Of a stretch of 44,198 bases of DNA, positions 18,011 through 25,449 are shown piece by piece. Location of the stretch: positions 1-44,198 of the forward strand of contig JAFXDI010000019.1 of NCBI GenBank assembly GCA_017521245.1. The letters are read 5' to 3'. The stretch's first letter is position 1. Every line of letters begins with the position of its first letter. The DNA comes from Bacteroidales bacterium. Lineage in GTDB: Bacteria; Bacteroidota; Bacteroidia; Bacteroidales; G3-4614. The notes beneath the pieces are model-generated. The model was not told the DNA's origin and ran no database searches. It saw nothing but the letters and a program-made list of their open reading frames with translations. The position numbers and the translations under genes were made by a program.

Positions 18011-19951
18011 ATGATTTCTATTAACGGACTATCTGTTGAATTTGGAGCAACTCCTCTTTTCGACAATATATCATATATTATTAATAAACGCGACAGAATT
18101 GCTTTAGTGGGACGCAATGGTGCAGGAAAATCTACTATGCTAAAGATAATAGCCGGTGTTCAAATCCCCACTAATGGCAATGTATCTGTTCCTAAGGGCA
18201 TCACTATCGGCTATCTGCCTCAACATATGCCGGTTTCAGATACTCAAACTCTGCTGAAAGAGACTGAGACTGCTTTTGCTGAGATTTTTGAGTTACAAAA
18301 GCATATTGAAGAACTTAACACAGCTCTTGCCGAACGTACCGATTATGAGAGCAAAGAGTATAACGATATTATTAATGAACTCACAATTGCCAACGAACAT
18401 ATGGCAATTATGGGTGCAATGAACTACCAAGCCGAAATTGAAAAGACTCTTTTAGGTTTAGGTTTTGTTAGAGAAGATTTTGACCGACCAACATCGGAGT
18501 TTAGTGGTGGTTGGCGTATGCGTATTGAACTTGCAAAGATTCTTTTGCGACGCCCCGATTTACTACTACTTGATGAGCCTACCAACCACTTGGATATTGA
18601 GTCTATTCAATGGTTAGAGAACTTTTTGTCAACAAGCGGAAGCACTGTTATGTTAGTTTCGCACGATAGGGCTTTTATTGATAATGTTACAAACAGAACT
18701 ATTGAGATTTCTCTTGGAAAGATATACGACTACAAAGTAAACTACTCAAAATATGTTGAACTTCGTGCCGAGAGGTTGGAACAACAGATGAGGGCTTACG
18801 AAAATCAACAAAAGCAAATTCAAGATACGGAGGAGTTTATTGAGAGATTTAGATATAAAGCAACTAAATCGGTACAGGTACAATCACGCATCAAACAACT
18901 TGCAAAGATTGAGCGTATTGAGGTTGATGAGGTTGATACATCAAGATTAAATCTTAAGTTCCCTCCTGCTCCTCGCTCTGGAGATTACCCTCTTATTCTT
19001 GATGGTGTAGGCAAATATTATGGCGAACGTCATATCTTCTCTAATGCTACTTTTACTCTTAAACGTGGCGACAAGATTGCTTTTGTTGGTAAAAACGGAG
19101 AGGGTAAAACAACTCTGGTAAAGTGTATTAACGGAGAGATTCAATTTAACGGTAATTTAAAGATAGGACACAACGTTAAGATTGGATACTACGCTCAAAA
19201 TCAGGCTCAACTTCTTGATGGGGAGTTAACTGTTTTTGACACTATTGACCGCGTTGCGGTTGGCGATATACGCACTAAGATACGTGATATATTGGGTGCT
19301 TTTATGTTTGGTGGTGAGGCATCAGATAAAAAGGTAAAAGTTCTGTCGGGTGGAGAGAGAGCAAGGTTAGCAATGATAAAACTCCTTCTTGAACCTGTTA
19401 ATTTGCTTATTCTGGATGAGCCTACAAATCACCTTGATATGAGTACTAAAGATGTTCTCAAAAAGGCTATTGAGGCGTTTGACGGAACTGTAATTATTGT
19501 TTCGCACGACAGAGAGTTTCTTGATGGACTTGTTTCAAAGGTGTATGAGTTTGGTGGCGGAAAAGTTACGGAGCATCTGGGAGGCATTTACGACTTTCTT
19601 CAAAAACGCAAAATTGAGAGTTTAGTGGAGTTGGAAAAGAAGAGAGTTGAGAAGGTTGAAGAGAAACCAAAAGAGATCTCGGAGAACAAACTCTCATATA
19701 TGGAACGTAAAGAGATTCAACGTAAAATAAGGCAATTCCAAAACTGTGTGAATGATGCAGAGAAACGTATTTCTAAGATTGAAGAGCAGATTGCCGAAGT
19801 TGAAAAGTTACTGGCTACTCCCGAAGGTTTTTCAAACATTGACCTTTGTCAAAAGCATGGAGAGTTGAACAGAGAACTAGGTATTATTATGGAGTATTGG
19901 GAAGAGCAGTGCGAAAATCTTGAAAGAGCAAAAGCAGAATTAGGTGATTAA
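18011..19951 (+). CDS. ABC-F family ATPase (ribosome-associated type)
   Basis: A 646-aa soluble protein with two ABC cassettes and no membrane segments. Cassette 1 has Walker A GRNGAGKS (34-41), signature FSGGW and Walker B LLLLDEPTNHLD; cassette 2 has GKNGEGKT, LSGGERARL and LLILDEPTNHLD. The inter-domain linker (about 235-310) is charged and helical, and a C-terminal coiled coil spans roughly 570-646, as in the Uup subgroup. ABC-F proteins act on the ribosome in translation or antibiotic protection; Uup also affects DNA. A -7-like TAACTTTG lies at 17985-17992, giving a short leader. No antibiotic-resistance context is visible, so a housekeeping role is more likely. Confidence 0.92.
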   Translation: MISINGLSVEFGATPLFDNISYIINKRDRIALVGRNGAGKSTMLKIIAGVQIPTNGNVSVPKGITIGYLPQHMPVSDTQTLLKETETAFAEIFELQKHIEELNTALAERTDYESKEYNDIINELTIANEHMAIMGAMNYQAEIEKTLLGLGFVREDFDRPTSEFSGGWRMRIELAKILLRRPDLLLLDEPTNHLDIESIQWLENFLSTSGSTVMLVSHDRAFIDNVTNRTIEISLGKIYDYKVNYSKYVELRAERLEQQMRAYENQQKQIQDTEEFIERFRYKATKSVQVQSRIKQLAKIERIEVDEVDTSRLNLKFPPAPRSGDYPLILDGVGKYYGERHIFSNATFTLKRGDKIAFVGKNGEGKTTLVKCINGEIQFNGNLKIGHNVKIGYYAQNQAQLLDGELTVFDTIDRVAVGDIRTKIRDILGAFMFGGEASDKKVKVLSGGERARLAMIKLLLEPVNLLILDEPTNHLDMSTKDVLKKAIEAFDGTVIIVSHDREFLDGLVSKVYEFGGGKVTEHLGGIYDFLQKRKIESLVELEKKRVEKVEEKPKEISENKLSYMERKEIQRKIRQFQNCVNDAEKRISKIEEQIAEVEKLLATPEGFSNIDLCQKHGELNRELGIIMEYWEEQCENLERAKAELGD

Positions 19952-20035
19952 AAACACTTTTAGCACACTGAATATTTGCATATTAAAAAATTTATAACGA
20001 ATATTGCATAATAAAATTTTATAAAGATTTAGTTT

Positions 20036-23000
20036 ATGAGAAATTTTACTTTTTGGGGTATATTAGTTACTCTATTTGCATTTATAGGCAATGTAAACGC
20101 TGAAGTTATTACCATTGACGGTGCAAATGAGATTGCAAATAACTTTTTTGCAAAAACATTGAATGGCAACAAGTTGATAAAGAATATTGATTCTCAACTG
20201 GAATATGCTTGGGATAGTAACTCACTATACAATCAAAGTTCTTCATTATTGAAAGAAGAGGAAGTTGAGCCTACATTTTACGTATTCTCAAACGAAAAGG
20301 CTTTTGTTATTGTTTCGGCAGAAGATAATTTACAAGAGGTTATAGGATACTCTTTTGAAGGTAGCATTAATTCATCAGATGAGATTCCTGCCCCAATGAA
20401 AGAGTATTTAAAAGGTATTGATAAAGAGATTAAATATTTTAGAGAAAACATATCATACTCAACAAAAAGTCTAAAAGCAACAGCCACAGAGACAGGAGGG
20501 ACTATTGTCAAACAACTTGAAACTGCAAATTGGGGACAAGGTTCTCCTTTTAACAATCTCTGCCCAACAAGTGGTACATCTCATTGTTTAACAGGATGTG
20601 TTCCAACTGCATATGCCATTGTTATGCGTTATCACGAATGGCCCATTAGCGGAACTGGAAAAGTATATAACCCTAATACAGCAGAACCCACAGATATAAG
20701 CCAAAGAGTATATGAGTGGGAAAATATGCCATTAAACTATATATCGGGACAATATACCGATGCTCAAGCAACTGAAGTTGCCGAGATAATGGTTGACCTT
20801 GGATACAGATTTATGGCTTCGTATGGTACAAGTTCTACTGACGTGAGTGCAGGATTGGGTTCAACAGAGTATCTTCAAAAGAGTTTTGGTTATAATAACG
20901 TGCCATCAACAAGCAGAGATATGGTTGGTGATACCGAATGGAAGAGACTTTTAAAAGAGAGTTTAAATAATAATTGCCCCGTTCCATACAGGGCTACAAG
21001 TGCTATAAATCCCGGTCAAATAGACGGTAAGCATATGTTTGTTGTTGACGGCTACACAAGCAATGACTATTTTCACTTTAATTGGGGCTGGAGTGGAAGC
21101 CAGAACGGATATTTTACAATAAGTGCAATAACCCCCGATGCCTCACGCAACTACATTACAAGCAACTATGCATATTTCAACTTTATGCCAAACAAGGAGG
21201 AGTTTGAGGTTAATGCTTCGGTTTCACCTTCTGCTGCAGGTAAAGTCTCAATCAACGGAGGAACTATCGGCACTTCAGTAACCGCATCGCTATTTGAAAA
21301 TTCTACCGTTACTCTTACCGCTACTGCTAACAGCGGCTACACATTTAATAACTGGACATGCAATGGTTCTATTGTCAGTACCGAAAAGAGTTTTAACACT
21401 AAGGTTACAAGCAATACTACTGACAATACATATATTGCCAATTTTTTAGTTGTTGGCACAACAAATATATCAATACCCATAACCTATAACAGCAGTTATG
21501 GTTCTGTATCATATAACGGAAGTACTATACAGGGAACAACTATCACAGCAAAAGAGAATCAAGAGGTTACTTTAACTGCAACGCCAAAAGATGGTTATAT
21601 TTTCAATGGATGGTCTGTAACAAGCAATGGCTCTACTAAAAATATAGATACTAAAGATTTTACATTTATAGCAACAAGCGGTATTGAAATTACAGCAGAG
21701 TTTTCATTGGCAGTTGCCGATTACGTTGTTAGCCATGAGAGCGGAACAAAGACCAATGCAAGTGGTGCGAGAAGCAGCACTTGGACATATACTACAAACA
21801 CAAATAACCCTGTTGCTCTGCAACTAACCTCAACAAGTGGAACAACTGAGGTTTATGGATTATCAAACAGTTACGACAGATACTATGCCTACGTATACGA
21901 TAGTAACACTAACGGATATGACAATGTAACTTATACTCTATCTGTTCCCGCAGGATATGTAATTACAGGCTACAATATGACCTATTGGGTATCAAGTTCG
22001 CATAAAGGTCAAGTAACAGTTTCAAACGGAACAACAACTAACACTCCAACCAACACTAACGACCAAAATCTGTCGGCTTCGGGATTAAACGCTCAATCAA
22101 CATCGTTTACCCTCTCTGTTTCTCAAACCGGTCAGCAATATATCACAGTTGAGAGTTTTATAGTTACAATTAAAAAAGATGGTAGCGATGAGCCTGTAAC
22201 ACCACCAACACCAACCAAATACTCGGTTAGCGTTACAGCCAGTGTTGGAGGTAGTGCAACAAGTTCGGCAACAGAGGTTGAAGAGGGCGGAACGGTAACT
22301 CTTACTGCTACTCCTTTTGAAGGTTATGAGTTTGCGGGTTGGAGTATTGGAACATCAGTGGTAAGTTACGAGAACCCTTATACTGCAACTATATCGGCAA
22401 ACACAGAGTTTATTGCAACCTTTAACGAACTCTCTTCAGGTGGAGGTCTCCCCGGTGAGGTTGGTTATTGTACCCCTTCCGGCAATCACTATACAGATAA
22501 CTACCTTACAGCAATAACATCGAGTGGGGCAGAAGAGAATATATCTTACTCGGCATCGTCTCATCCCGGAAGTGAATACTTTATTGTTCCTGACACAATA
22601 AGAGTTGGCAGAGGAAACTCATTTACACTAAACCTTGTTGCAAAATCACTTGGTACGGGAAGCAATTACAGCGTTAGAGAAGATATTCGCTATTGCCACG
22701 CATCACTATTTACCGATTTTGATATTGATGGTGAATTTGGCTCTGCTGTTACTACATGGGGTAATAATCCTCCAGCACACAATGTATATGGTAACTATAA
22801 TGAGTGTATGAATATAACAACAGAAATTTCTGTTCCAGACAATGCTCTTTTGGGGGCATCTCGCATAAGGGTTATATATACTAATGCTTGGGGTAGTTTC
22901 CCTGACGCTTGTACTACATCATTAGATAAAGGTATTGCATACGACATAGTTGTTGATGTAACCGATTTATCGGGTATTGAAGATAGCGAGAGCAATTCTG

Positions 23001-23182
23001 CCAAAATATATGCCTCTGACGGAGTTATAAATATTAACAACTACACTGGCAACGTTAAGATTGTAGACATTGCAGGAGAAGTTGTAAAAGATATTTTCTG
23101 CGATACAGATGCTCAGATTAAAGTTAACAAAGGCATTTACCTTGTTGTTACAAGCGAGGGAGTTGTGAAGGTTATAATATAA
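20036..23182 (+). CDS. Secreted C10 (streptopain-type) cysteine protease with InlB-like repeats and T9SS-type C-terminus
   Basis: A 1048-aa exported protease. A signal peptide (1-22, cut after NVNA) is followed by a propeptide of about 135 residues resembling the streptopain prodomain. The papain-like catalytic domain (about 160-385) has the nucleophile Cys188 in HCLTGCVPTA and His333 in GKHMFVVDGY, then NWGWSG (349-354). Three InlB-type divergent repeats follow (about 390-470, 475-552 and 730-798; each with TLTAT...GY.F..W). A beta-rich segment carries YCTPSGNHYTDNYL. The last 70 residues (VKIVDIAGEVV ... KGIYLVV) look like a type IX sorting domain, implying surface attachment or release. 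Related proteases exist in Bacteroides and Porphyromonas-type bacteria. It converges on the peptide-maturase locus, but a link is unproven. Confidence 0.9.
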   Translation: MRNFTFWGILVTLFAFIGNVNAEVITIDGANEIANNFFAKTLNGNKLIKNIDSQLEYAWDSNSLYNQSSSLLKEEEVEPTFYVFSNEKAFVIVSAEDNLQEVIGYSFEGSINSSDEIPAPMKEYLKGIDKEIKYFRENISYSTKSLKATATETGGTIVKQLETANWGQGSPFNNLCPTSGTSHCLTGCVPTAYAIVMRYHEWPISGTGKVYNPNTAEPTDISQRVYEWENMPLNYISGQYTDAQATEVAEIMVDLGYRFMASYGTSSTDVSAGLGSTEYLQKSFGYNNVPSTSRDMVGDTEWKRLLKESLNNNCPVPYRATSAINPGQIDGKHMFVVDGYTSNDYFHFNWGWSGSQNGYFTISAITPDASRNYITSNYAYFNFMPNKEEFEVNASVSPSAAGKVSINGGTIGTSVTASLFENSTVTLTATANSGYTFNNWTCNGSIVSTEKSFNTKVTSNTTDNTYIANFLVVGTTNISIPITYNSSYGSVSYNGSTIQGTTITAKENQEVTLTATPKDGYIFNGWSVTSNGSTKNIDTKDFTFIATSGIEITAEFSLAVADYVVSHESGTKTNASGARSSTWTYTTNTNNPVALQLTSTSGTTEVYGLSNSYDRYYAYVYDSNTNGYDNVTYTLSVPAGYVITGYNMTYWVSSSHKGQVTVSNGTTTNTPTNTNDQNLSASGLNAQSTSFTLSVSQTGQQYITVESFIVTIKKDGSDEPVTPPTPTKYSVSVTASVGGSATSSATEVEEGGTVTLTATPFEGYEFAGWSIGTSVVSYENPYTATISANTEFIATFNELSSGGGLPGEVGYCTPSGNHYTDNYLTAITSSGAEENISYSASSHPGSEYFIVPDTIRVGRGNSFTLNLVAKSLGTGSNYSVREDIRYCHASLFTDFDIDGEFGSAVTTWGNNPPAHNVYGNYNECMNITTEISVPDNALLGASRIRVIYTNAWGSFPDACTTSLDKGIAYDIVVDVTDLSGIEDSESNSAKIYASDGVININNYTGNVKIVDIAGEVVKDIFCDTDAQIKVNKGIYLVVTSEGVVKVII

Positions 23183-23271
23183 AAGCCTCTCCCCTAACCC
23201 CTCTTCCGTAGATAGGGAAATGGTAGATATTGTATCTTTAATTAATAATTTGTTTTAACAAGCCTTAATTA

Positions 23272-23303
23272 TAAATTTGGGACTGTTAGCAGTCCCAAAT
23301 TTA
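23272..23303. terminator. Strong bidirectional hairpin between C10 protease and peptide gene
   Basis: A perfect 14-bp stem with a TTAG loop: TAAATTTGGGACTG (23272-23285) and CAGTCCCAAATTTA (23290-23303). It lies 28 bp after the stop of the small peptide gene and 90 bp after the protease stop. T-rich sequence follows on the plus side (TTTTTTAG near 23311); the minus side is A/T-rich with only a short T run. Confidence 0.75.
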
Positions 23304-23330
23304 ATAATGATTTTTTAGTATCCTCTGGTT

Positions 23331-23465
23331 TTATCCACCAACAATACCTGAACAGTTTGTACATAATTCGCAACCTATATTGCAAATTTCTACTTCAACT
23401 CTTGAAACAACATCTTGATTGTTTTTCACAATTTCTTCTGCGTTTTTGATAATATTAGCATCCAT
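23331..23465 (-). CDS. Cys-rich peptide, candidate radical-SAM RiPP precursor (44 aa)
   Basis: This short frame reads ATG at 23465 to TAA at 23331-23333. The 44 residues divide into a charged, helix-prone leader-like part (MDANIIKNAEEIVKNNQD..., residues 1-27) with no Cys, and a core-like tail CNIGCELCTNCSGIVGG with Cys 28, 32, 35 and 38 and a terminal Gly-Gly. It starts 34 nt after the stop of the radical SAM/SPASM gene on the same strand and ends just before a perfect hairpin. Small size, leader/core split and adjacency are hallmarks of a ribosomally made, post-translationally modified peptide. The four-Cys tail could instead bind a metal. There is no signal peptide. I do not recognise a named precursor family. 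Confidence 0.75.
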   Translation of the reverse strand: MDANIIKNAEEIVKNNQDVVSRVEVEICNIGCELCTNCSGIVGG

Positions 23466-23499
23466 TGTTTAAAATTTAGATTGTTAATAAATAAGTTAA

Positions 23500-24645
23500 T
23501 TATATTGATATGTCCTTTAAATGTTTATAACAAGAAAGAGCCGTTTTCAACATCAAAAGTTCATAATCGCTCAATTTTCTTTTTAGACTAGTAAAATATT
23601 TTATTTGAAACATAGATATAACTTTTGCCTCTACTAATCGCAATTTACACATTCCTTTATCACGAAAAATTACATTACCTCTTTGTGCATAATTATATCC
23701 ATAGCAAGTTTTACATATTTTTAAAATAGGGCAAGATATGCAACTATTATCTACCAATACAGATGGATTAGAAAAATCAATATCCTTAATCTCTTTCAAA
23801 ACAGAATGATTTCCATGTACCATTGGCAAGAACAAATGACAAGGATATAAAGTACCATCAGTATCATACATTGCAATAGTAGTTCCACATCCACAATTCT
23901 TATGAGGCAACTTGTCGTTTATTCTTTGGTCAGTATATTCTTTAAAAAGGAAATTGAATGGATGTTCTAACTCCTTCTCTGGATGATTAAGAAAGTATTC
24001 ACAAATTTTTTCAAGTTCATTCTTGTATATTATATAATCATCCTCTTTCCAACATTGTCCTTCTGCTAATGAACTTGCTATTTTATAACCTTTCTCATAC
24101 AATGATATAATTCCCTCTGAATAATTAGGTAAAGTATCTGATGAGAGTGTTAGTTTAAAATATGAATTTGGCCATACTTCTTTGATAAAACTAATGGGCA
24201 AATTTAAAAGGTCACAACCTCTATTCTTGTGTTGCATAGCCTCAGTTCCATCAACAGATAGAACAATTCTAAAATCATCTTTTCTTTCTTTCAACCATTC
24301 TTTTATTGAGGAAGTTAATAATGTTCCATTTGTTGTTATTTGAAAAATATAATTAAATGGTAAATTTTGATTCTTTGTCCATTCATAAATCTGTTGTATT
24401 AGAGGAAAATTTGTTAATGGTTCACCTCCAAATAATTCAATAGCCAACCTTTCTTTTGCAACATCTCCTTTATAATTTTTAAATTCTTCCTCCAAAATCA
24501 TTTTAGCAACATCAAAAGTCATCTTTTTAGATGACTTATACTTTTCAAAACAGTAAGTACAATTTAAATTACACGTATGGGTAATCATCAATGTACACAC
24601 TCTTGTTGTTTTTATTCTATGTGGTGATGTAAGAGAATTTTCCAT
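23500..24645 (-). CDS. Radical SAM/SPASM peptide-maturase-like enzyme
   Basis: A 381-aa enzyme predicted to use a reduced [4Fe-4S] cluster and S-adenosylmethionine to modify a peptide. The cluster-binding CxxxCxxC is C25-NLN-C29-TY-C32, and the SAM-contact GGEP is at 73-76. The C-terminal SPASM domain is complete: C253-x10-G264-x4-C269, then C302-x2-C305-x5-C311-x2-C314 and C333, enough for two auxiliary clusters; C251 is extra. Only 24 residues precede the first Cys, so no N-terminal RiPP-recognition domain is fused. The short Cys-rich peptide gene follows after 34 nt, which makes it the probable substrate (thioether crosslinks are a reasonable guess). A sulfatase-maturase role is less likely, since no sulfatase is nearby. 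The DNA looks AT-richer than its neighbours, suggesting transfer. Confidence 0.9.
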   Translation of the reverse strand: MENSLTSPHRIKTTRVCTLMITHTCNLNCTYCFEKYKSSKKMTFDVAKMILEEEFKNYKGDVAKERLAIELFGGEPLTNFPLIQQIYEWTKNQNLPFNYIFQITTNGTLLTSSIKEWLKERKDDFRIVLSVDGTEAMQHKNRGCDLLNLPISFIKEVWPNSYFKLTLSSDTLPNYSEGIISLYEKGYKIASSLAEGQCWKEDDYIIYKNELEKICEYFLNHPEKELEHPFNFLFKEYTDQRINDKLPHKNCGCGTTIAMYDTDGTLYPCHLFLPMVHGNHSVLKEIKDIDFSNPSVLVDNSCISCPILKICKTCYGYNYAQRGNVIFRDKGMCKLRLVEAKVISMFQIKYFTSLKRKLSDYELLMLKTALSCYKHLKDISI

Positions 24646-24654
24646 ATAAGTAGA

Positions 24655-24697
24655 TTCTATAATTAAATATTTTTTACAAAGAAAACTAATTATAGAA
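24655..24697. repeat. 11-bp inverted repeat just upstream of the radical SAM gene
   Basis: TTCTATAATTA (24655-24665) and TAATTATAGAA (24687-24697) are perfect inverted copies 21 bp apart, ten bases ahead of the start codon. It may be an operator or a leader hairpin. Confidence 0.7.
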
Positions 24698-24718
24698 TAA
24701 AATCAAATATATTATTTT

Positions 24719-24748
24719 GCCCAATACGGGCAACTGCCCTAATTGGGC
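24719..24748. promoter_or_regulatory. 30-bp nested palindrome, candidate operator
   Basis: The segment reads GCCCAAT, 2 nt, GGGCA, 2 nt, TGCCC, 2 nt, ATTGGGC: outer arms of 7 bp and inner arms of 5 bp, all perfect and symmetric about one centre. It lies between the HTH gene (ends 24772) and the radical SAM gene (starts 24645). No T run follows on the minus strand, so it does not look like a terminator. A binding site for the adjacent HTH protein is the simplest reading. Confidence 0.6.
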
Positions 24749-24771
24749 ATAGTTGAAAAAAAAAGCGGATG

Positions 24772-24984
24772 CTAAGAGTTTAAGGTTTGTGAATAGTAGG
24801 CAAAGAAATCGACATTCATTGCTCTTGATATTTTGAGTAACAGATAGGTATCGAGATACTCTTTTAAGAATATCTTATTTACAGTGCGAGGCACTACTCC
24901 TATTTGCTCTGCTAACCAGCGATTGCTCTTGTTCTGCTTACGTAGTTCGCCCCGTATTATGGAGCCAATGTGTACTTTTTCCAT
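24772..24984 (-). CDS. Small XRE-type helix-turn-helix regulator
   Basis: A 70-aa single-domain protein. HIGSIIRGELRKQNKSNRWLAEQIGVVPRTVNKIF fits a Cro/C1-type helix-turn-helix (helices about 5-15, 22-29, 33-42), ending LLKISRAMNVDFFAYYSQ. This matches a family of very small regulators common in Bacteroidales. No effector or dimerisation domain is added. It lies 126 bp upstream of, and in line with, the radical SAM gene, with a 30-bp palindrome between. It could regulate that locus and itself, but small family members occur widely, so the link is inference. The upstream DNA is unusually structured (see 25047-25188). Confidence 0.8.
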   Translation of the reverse strand: MEKVHIGSIIRGELRKQNKSNRWLAEQIGVVPRTVNKIFLKEYLDTYLLLKISRAMNVDFFAYYSQTLNS

Positions 24985-25046
24985 TTTACGTGAGTATTTT
25001 GCATTGGCTATCCTAATCTATTATGAGCAAAATAAGGCACAAAAAA

Positions 25047-25188
25047 ATGTGGACTTGACTATATCCACATCCTTAGGCCCTGAGATTGCCCACAATACCG
25101 GATAAGCCAAGCCCACGTAAAAGTACGTGAGCATTCGACTGACTTATTCGTGGTATTGTTTTTCTAAAATTTCTCAGGTTTTAGGATG
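25047..25188. repeat. Highly structured intergenic segment (nested stem-loops)
   Basis: Two foldable units adjoin. The first is a perfect 7-bp hairpin, ATGTGGA (25047-25053) with TCCACAT (25064-25070). The second is a 121-bp nested stem. Its paired arms are CATCC/GGATG (25068-25072, 25184-25188), CCTGAGA/TCTCAGG (25079-25085, 25172-25178), CAATACC/GGTATTG (25093-25099, 25152-25158), ATAAG/CTTAT (25102-25106, 25143-25147) and CACGTA/TACGTG (25114-25119, 25124-25129). It could be a structured RNA, a mobile-element end, or an elaborate regulatory site. The 465-bp gap 24985-25449 contains no credible gene. Confidence 0.75.
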
Positions 25189-25234
25189 ATACCGAATAGT
25201 TAGCAAATGCTTGTTTATATTTTATATTTTTTAC

Positions 25235-25302
25235 GGACAGATTATGCTCTGTCCCTACTTCTTTTGATTCTCTTTTGCGGACGTGGCAGTCCAGCGTCCC
25301 TA
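25235..25302. repeat. Two family C hairpins in tandem
   Basis: GGACAGA/TCTGTCC (25235-25241, 25248-25254) and GGACG/CGTCC (25279-25283, 25295-25299) are each followed by CCTACTTCTTTT. They resemble the palindrome at 5223-5242. A further dyad, CTAATTAG-T-CCAATTGG-T-CTAATTAG, lies at 25319-25344. Confidence 0.6.
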
Positions 25303-25351
25303 CTTCTTTTTTATTAGACTAATTAGTCCAATTGGTCTAATTAGATTATCT

Positions 25352-25440
25352 AACAAATCTGCGATTAAGCGAGGGCAAAATATGTTTACTTAAACTTTGC
25401 CGAGCGTGAGCAGATTCAACGAACGCATGTTCGTTAACTA
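25352..25440 (+). repeat. Family A repeat copy
   Basis: It opens TAACAAATCT and closes TTCGTTAACT, as do the copies around pepD. It contains GCGAGGGCAAAA, GTTTACTTAAAC, TTTGCCGAGCGTGAG and the terminal dyad AACGAAC-GCAT-GTTCGTT. It sits 10 bp after the mgtE stop and may act as the transcript end for mgtE. Confidence 0.8.
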
Positions 25441-25449
25441 AAATCTTAT

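Noticed and set aside
23331..23465. Reading the small peptide as a rubredoxin or zinc-ribbon fragment
   Set aside because: Four Cys with 3-2-2 spacing at the very C-terminus do not match paired CxxC knuckles, and the radical SAM neighbour favours a modified peptide; not fully excluded.
24719..24748. Rho-independent terminator of the HTH gene
   Set aside because: The palindrome has only a 2-nt centre and no T run on the minus strand, so an operator fits better.
25068..25188. Integron attC site
   Set aside because: The size and asymmetric stem would fit, but the terminal core sites (RYYYAAC and GTTRRRY) are not at the ends and there is no integrase or cassette array.
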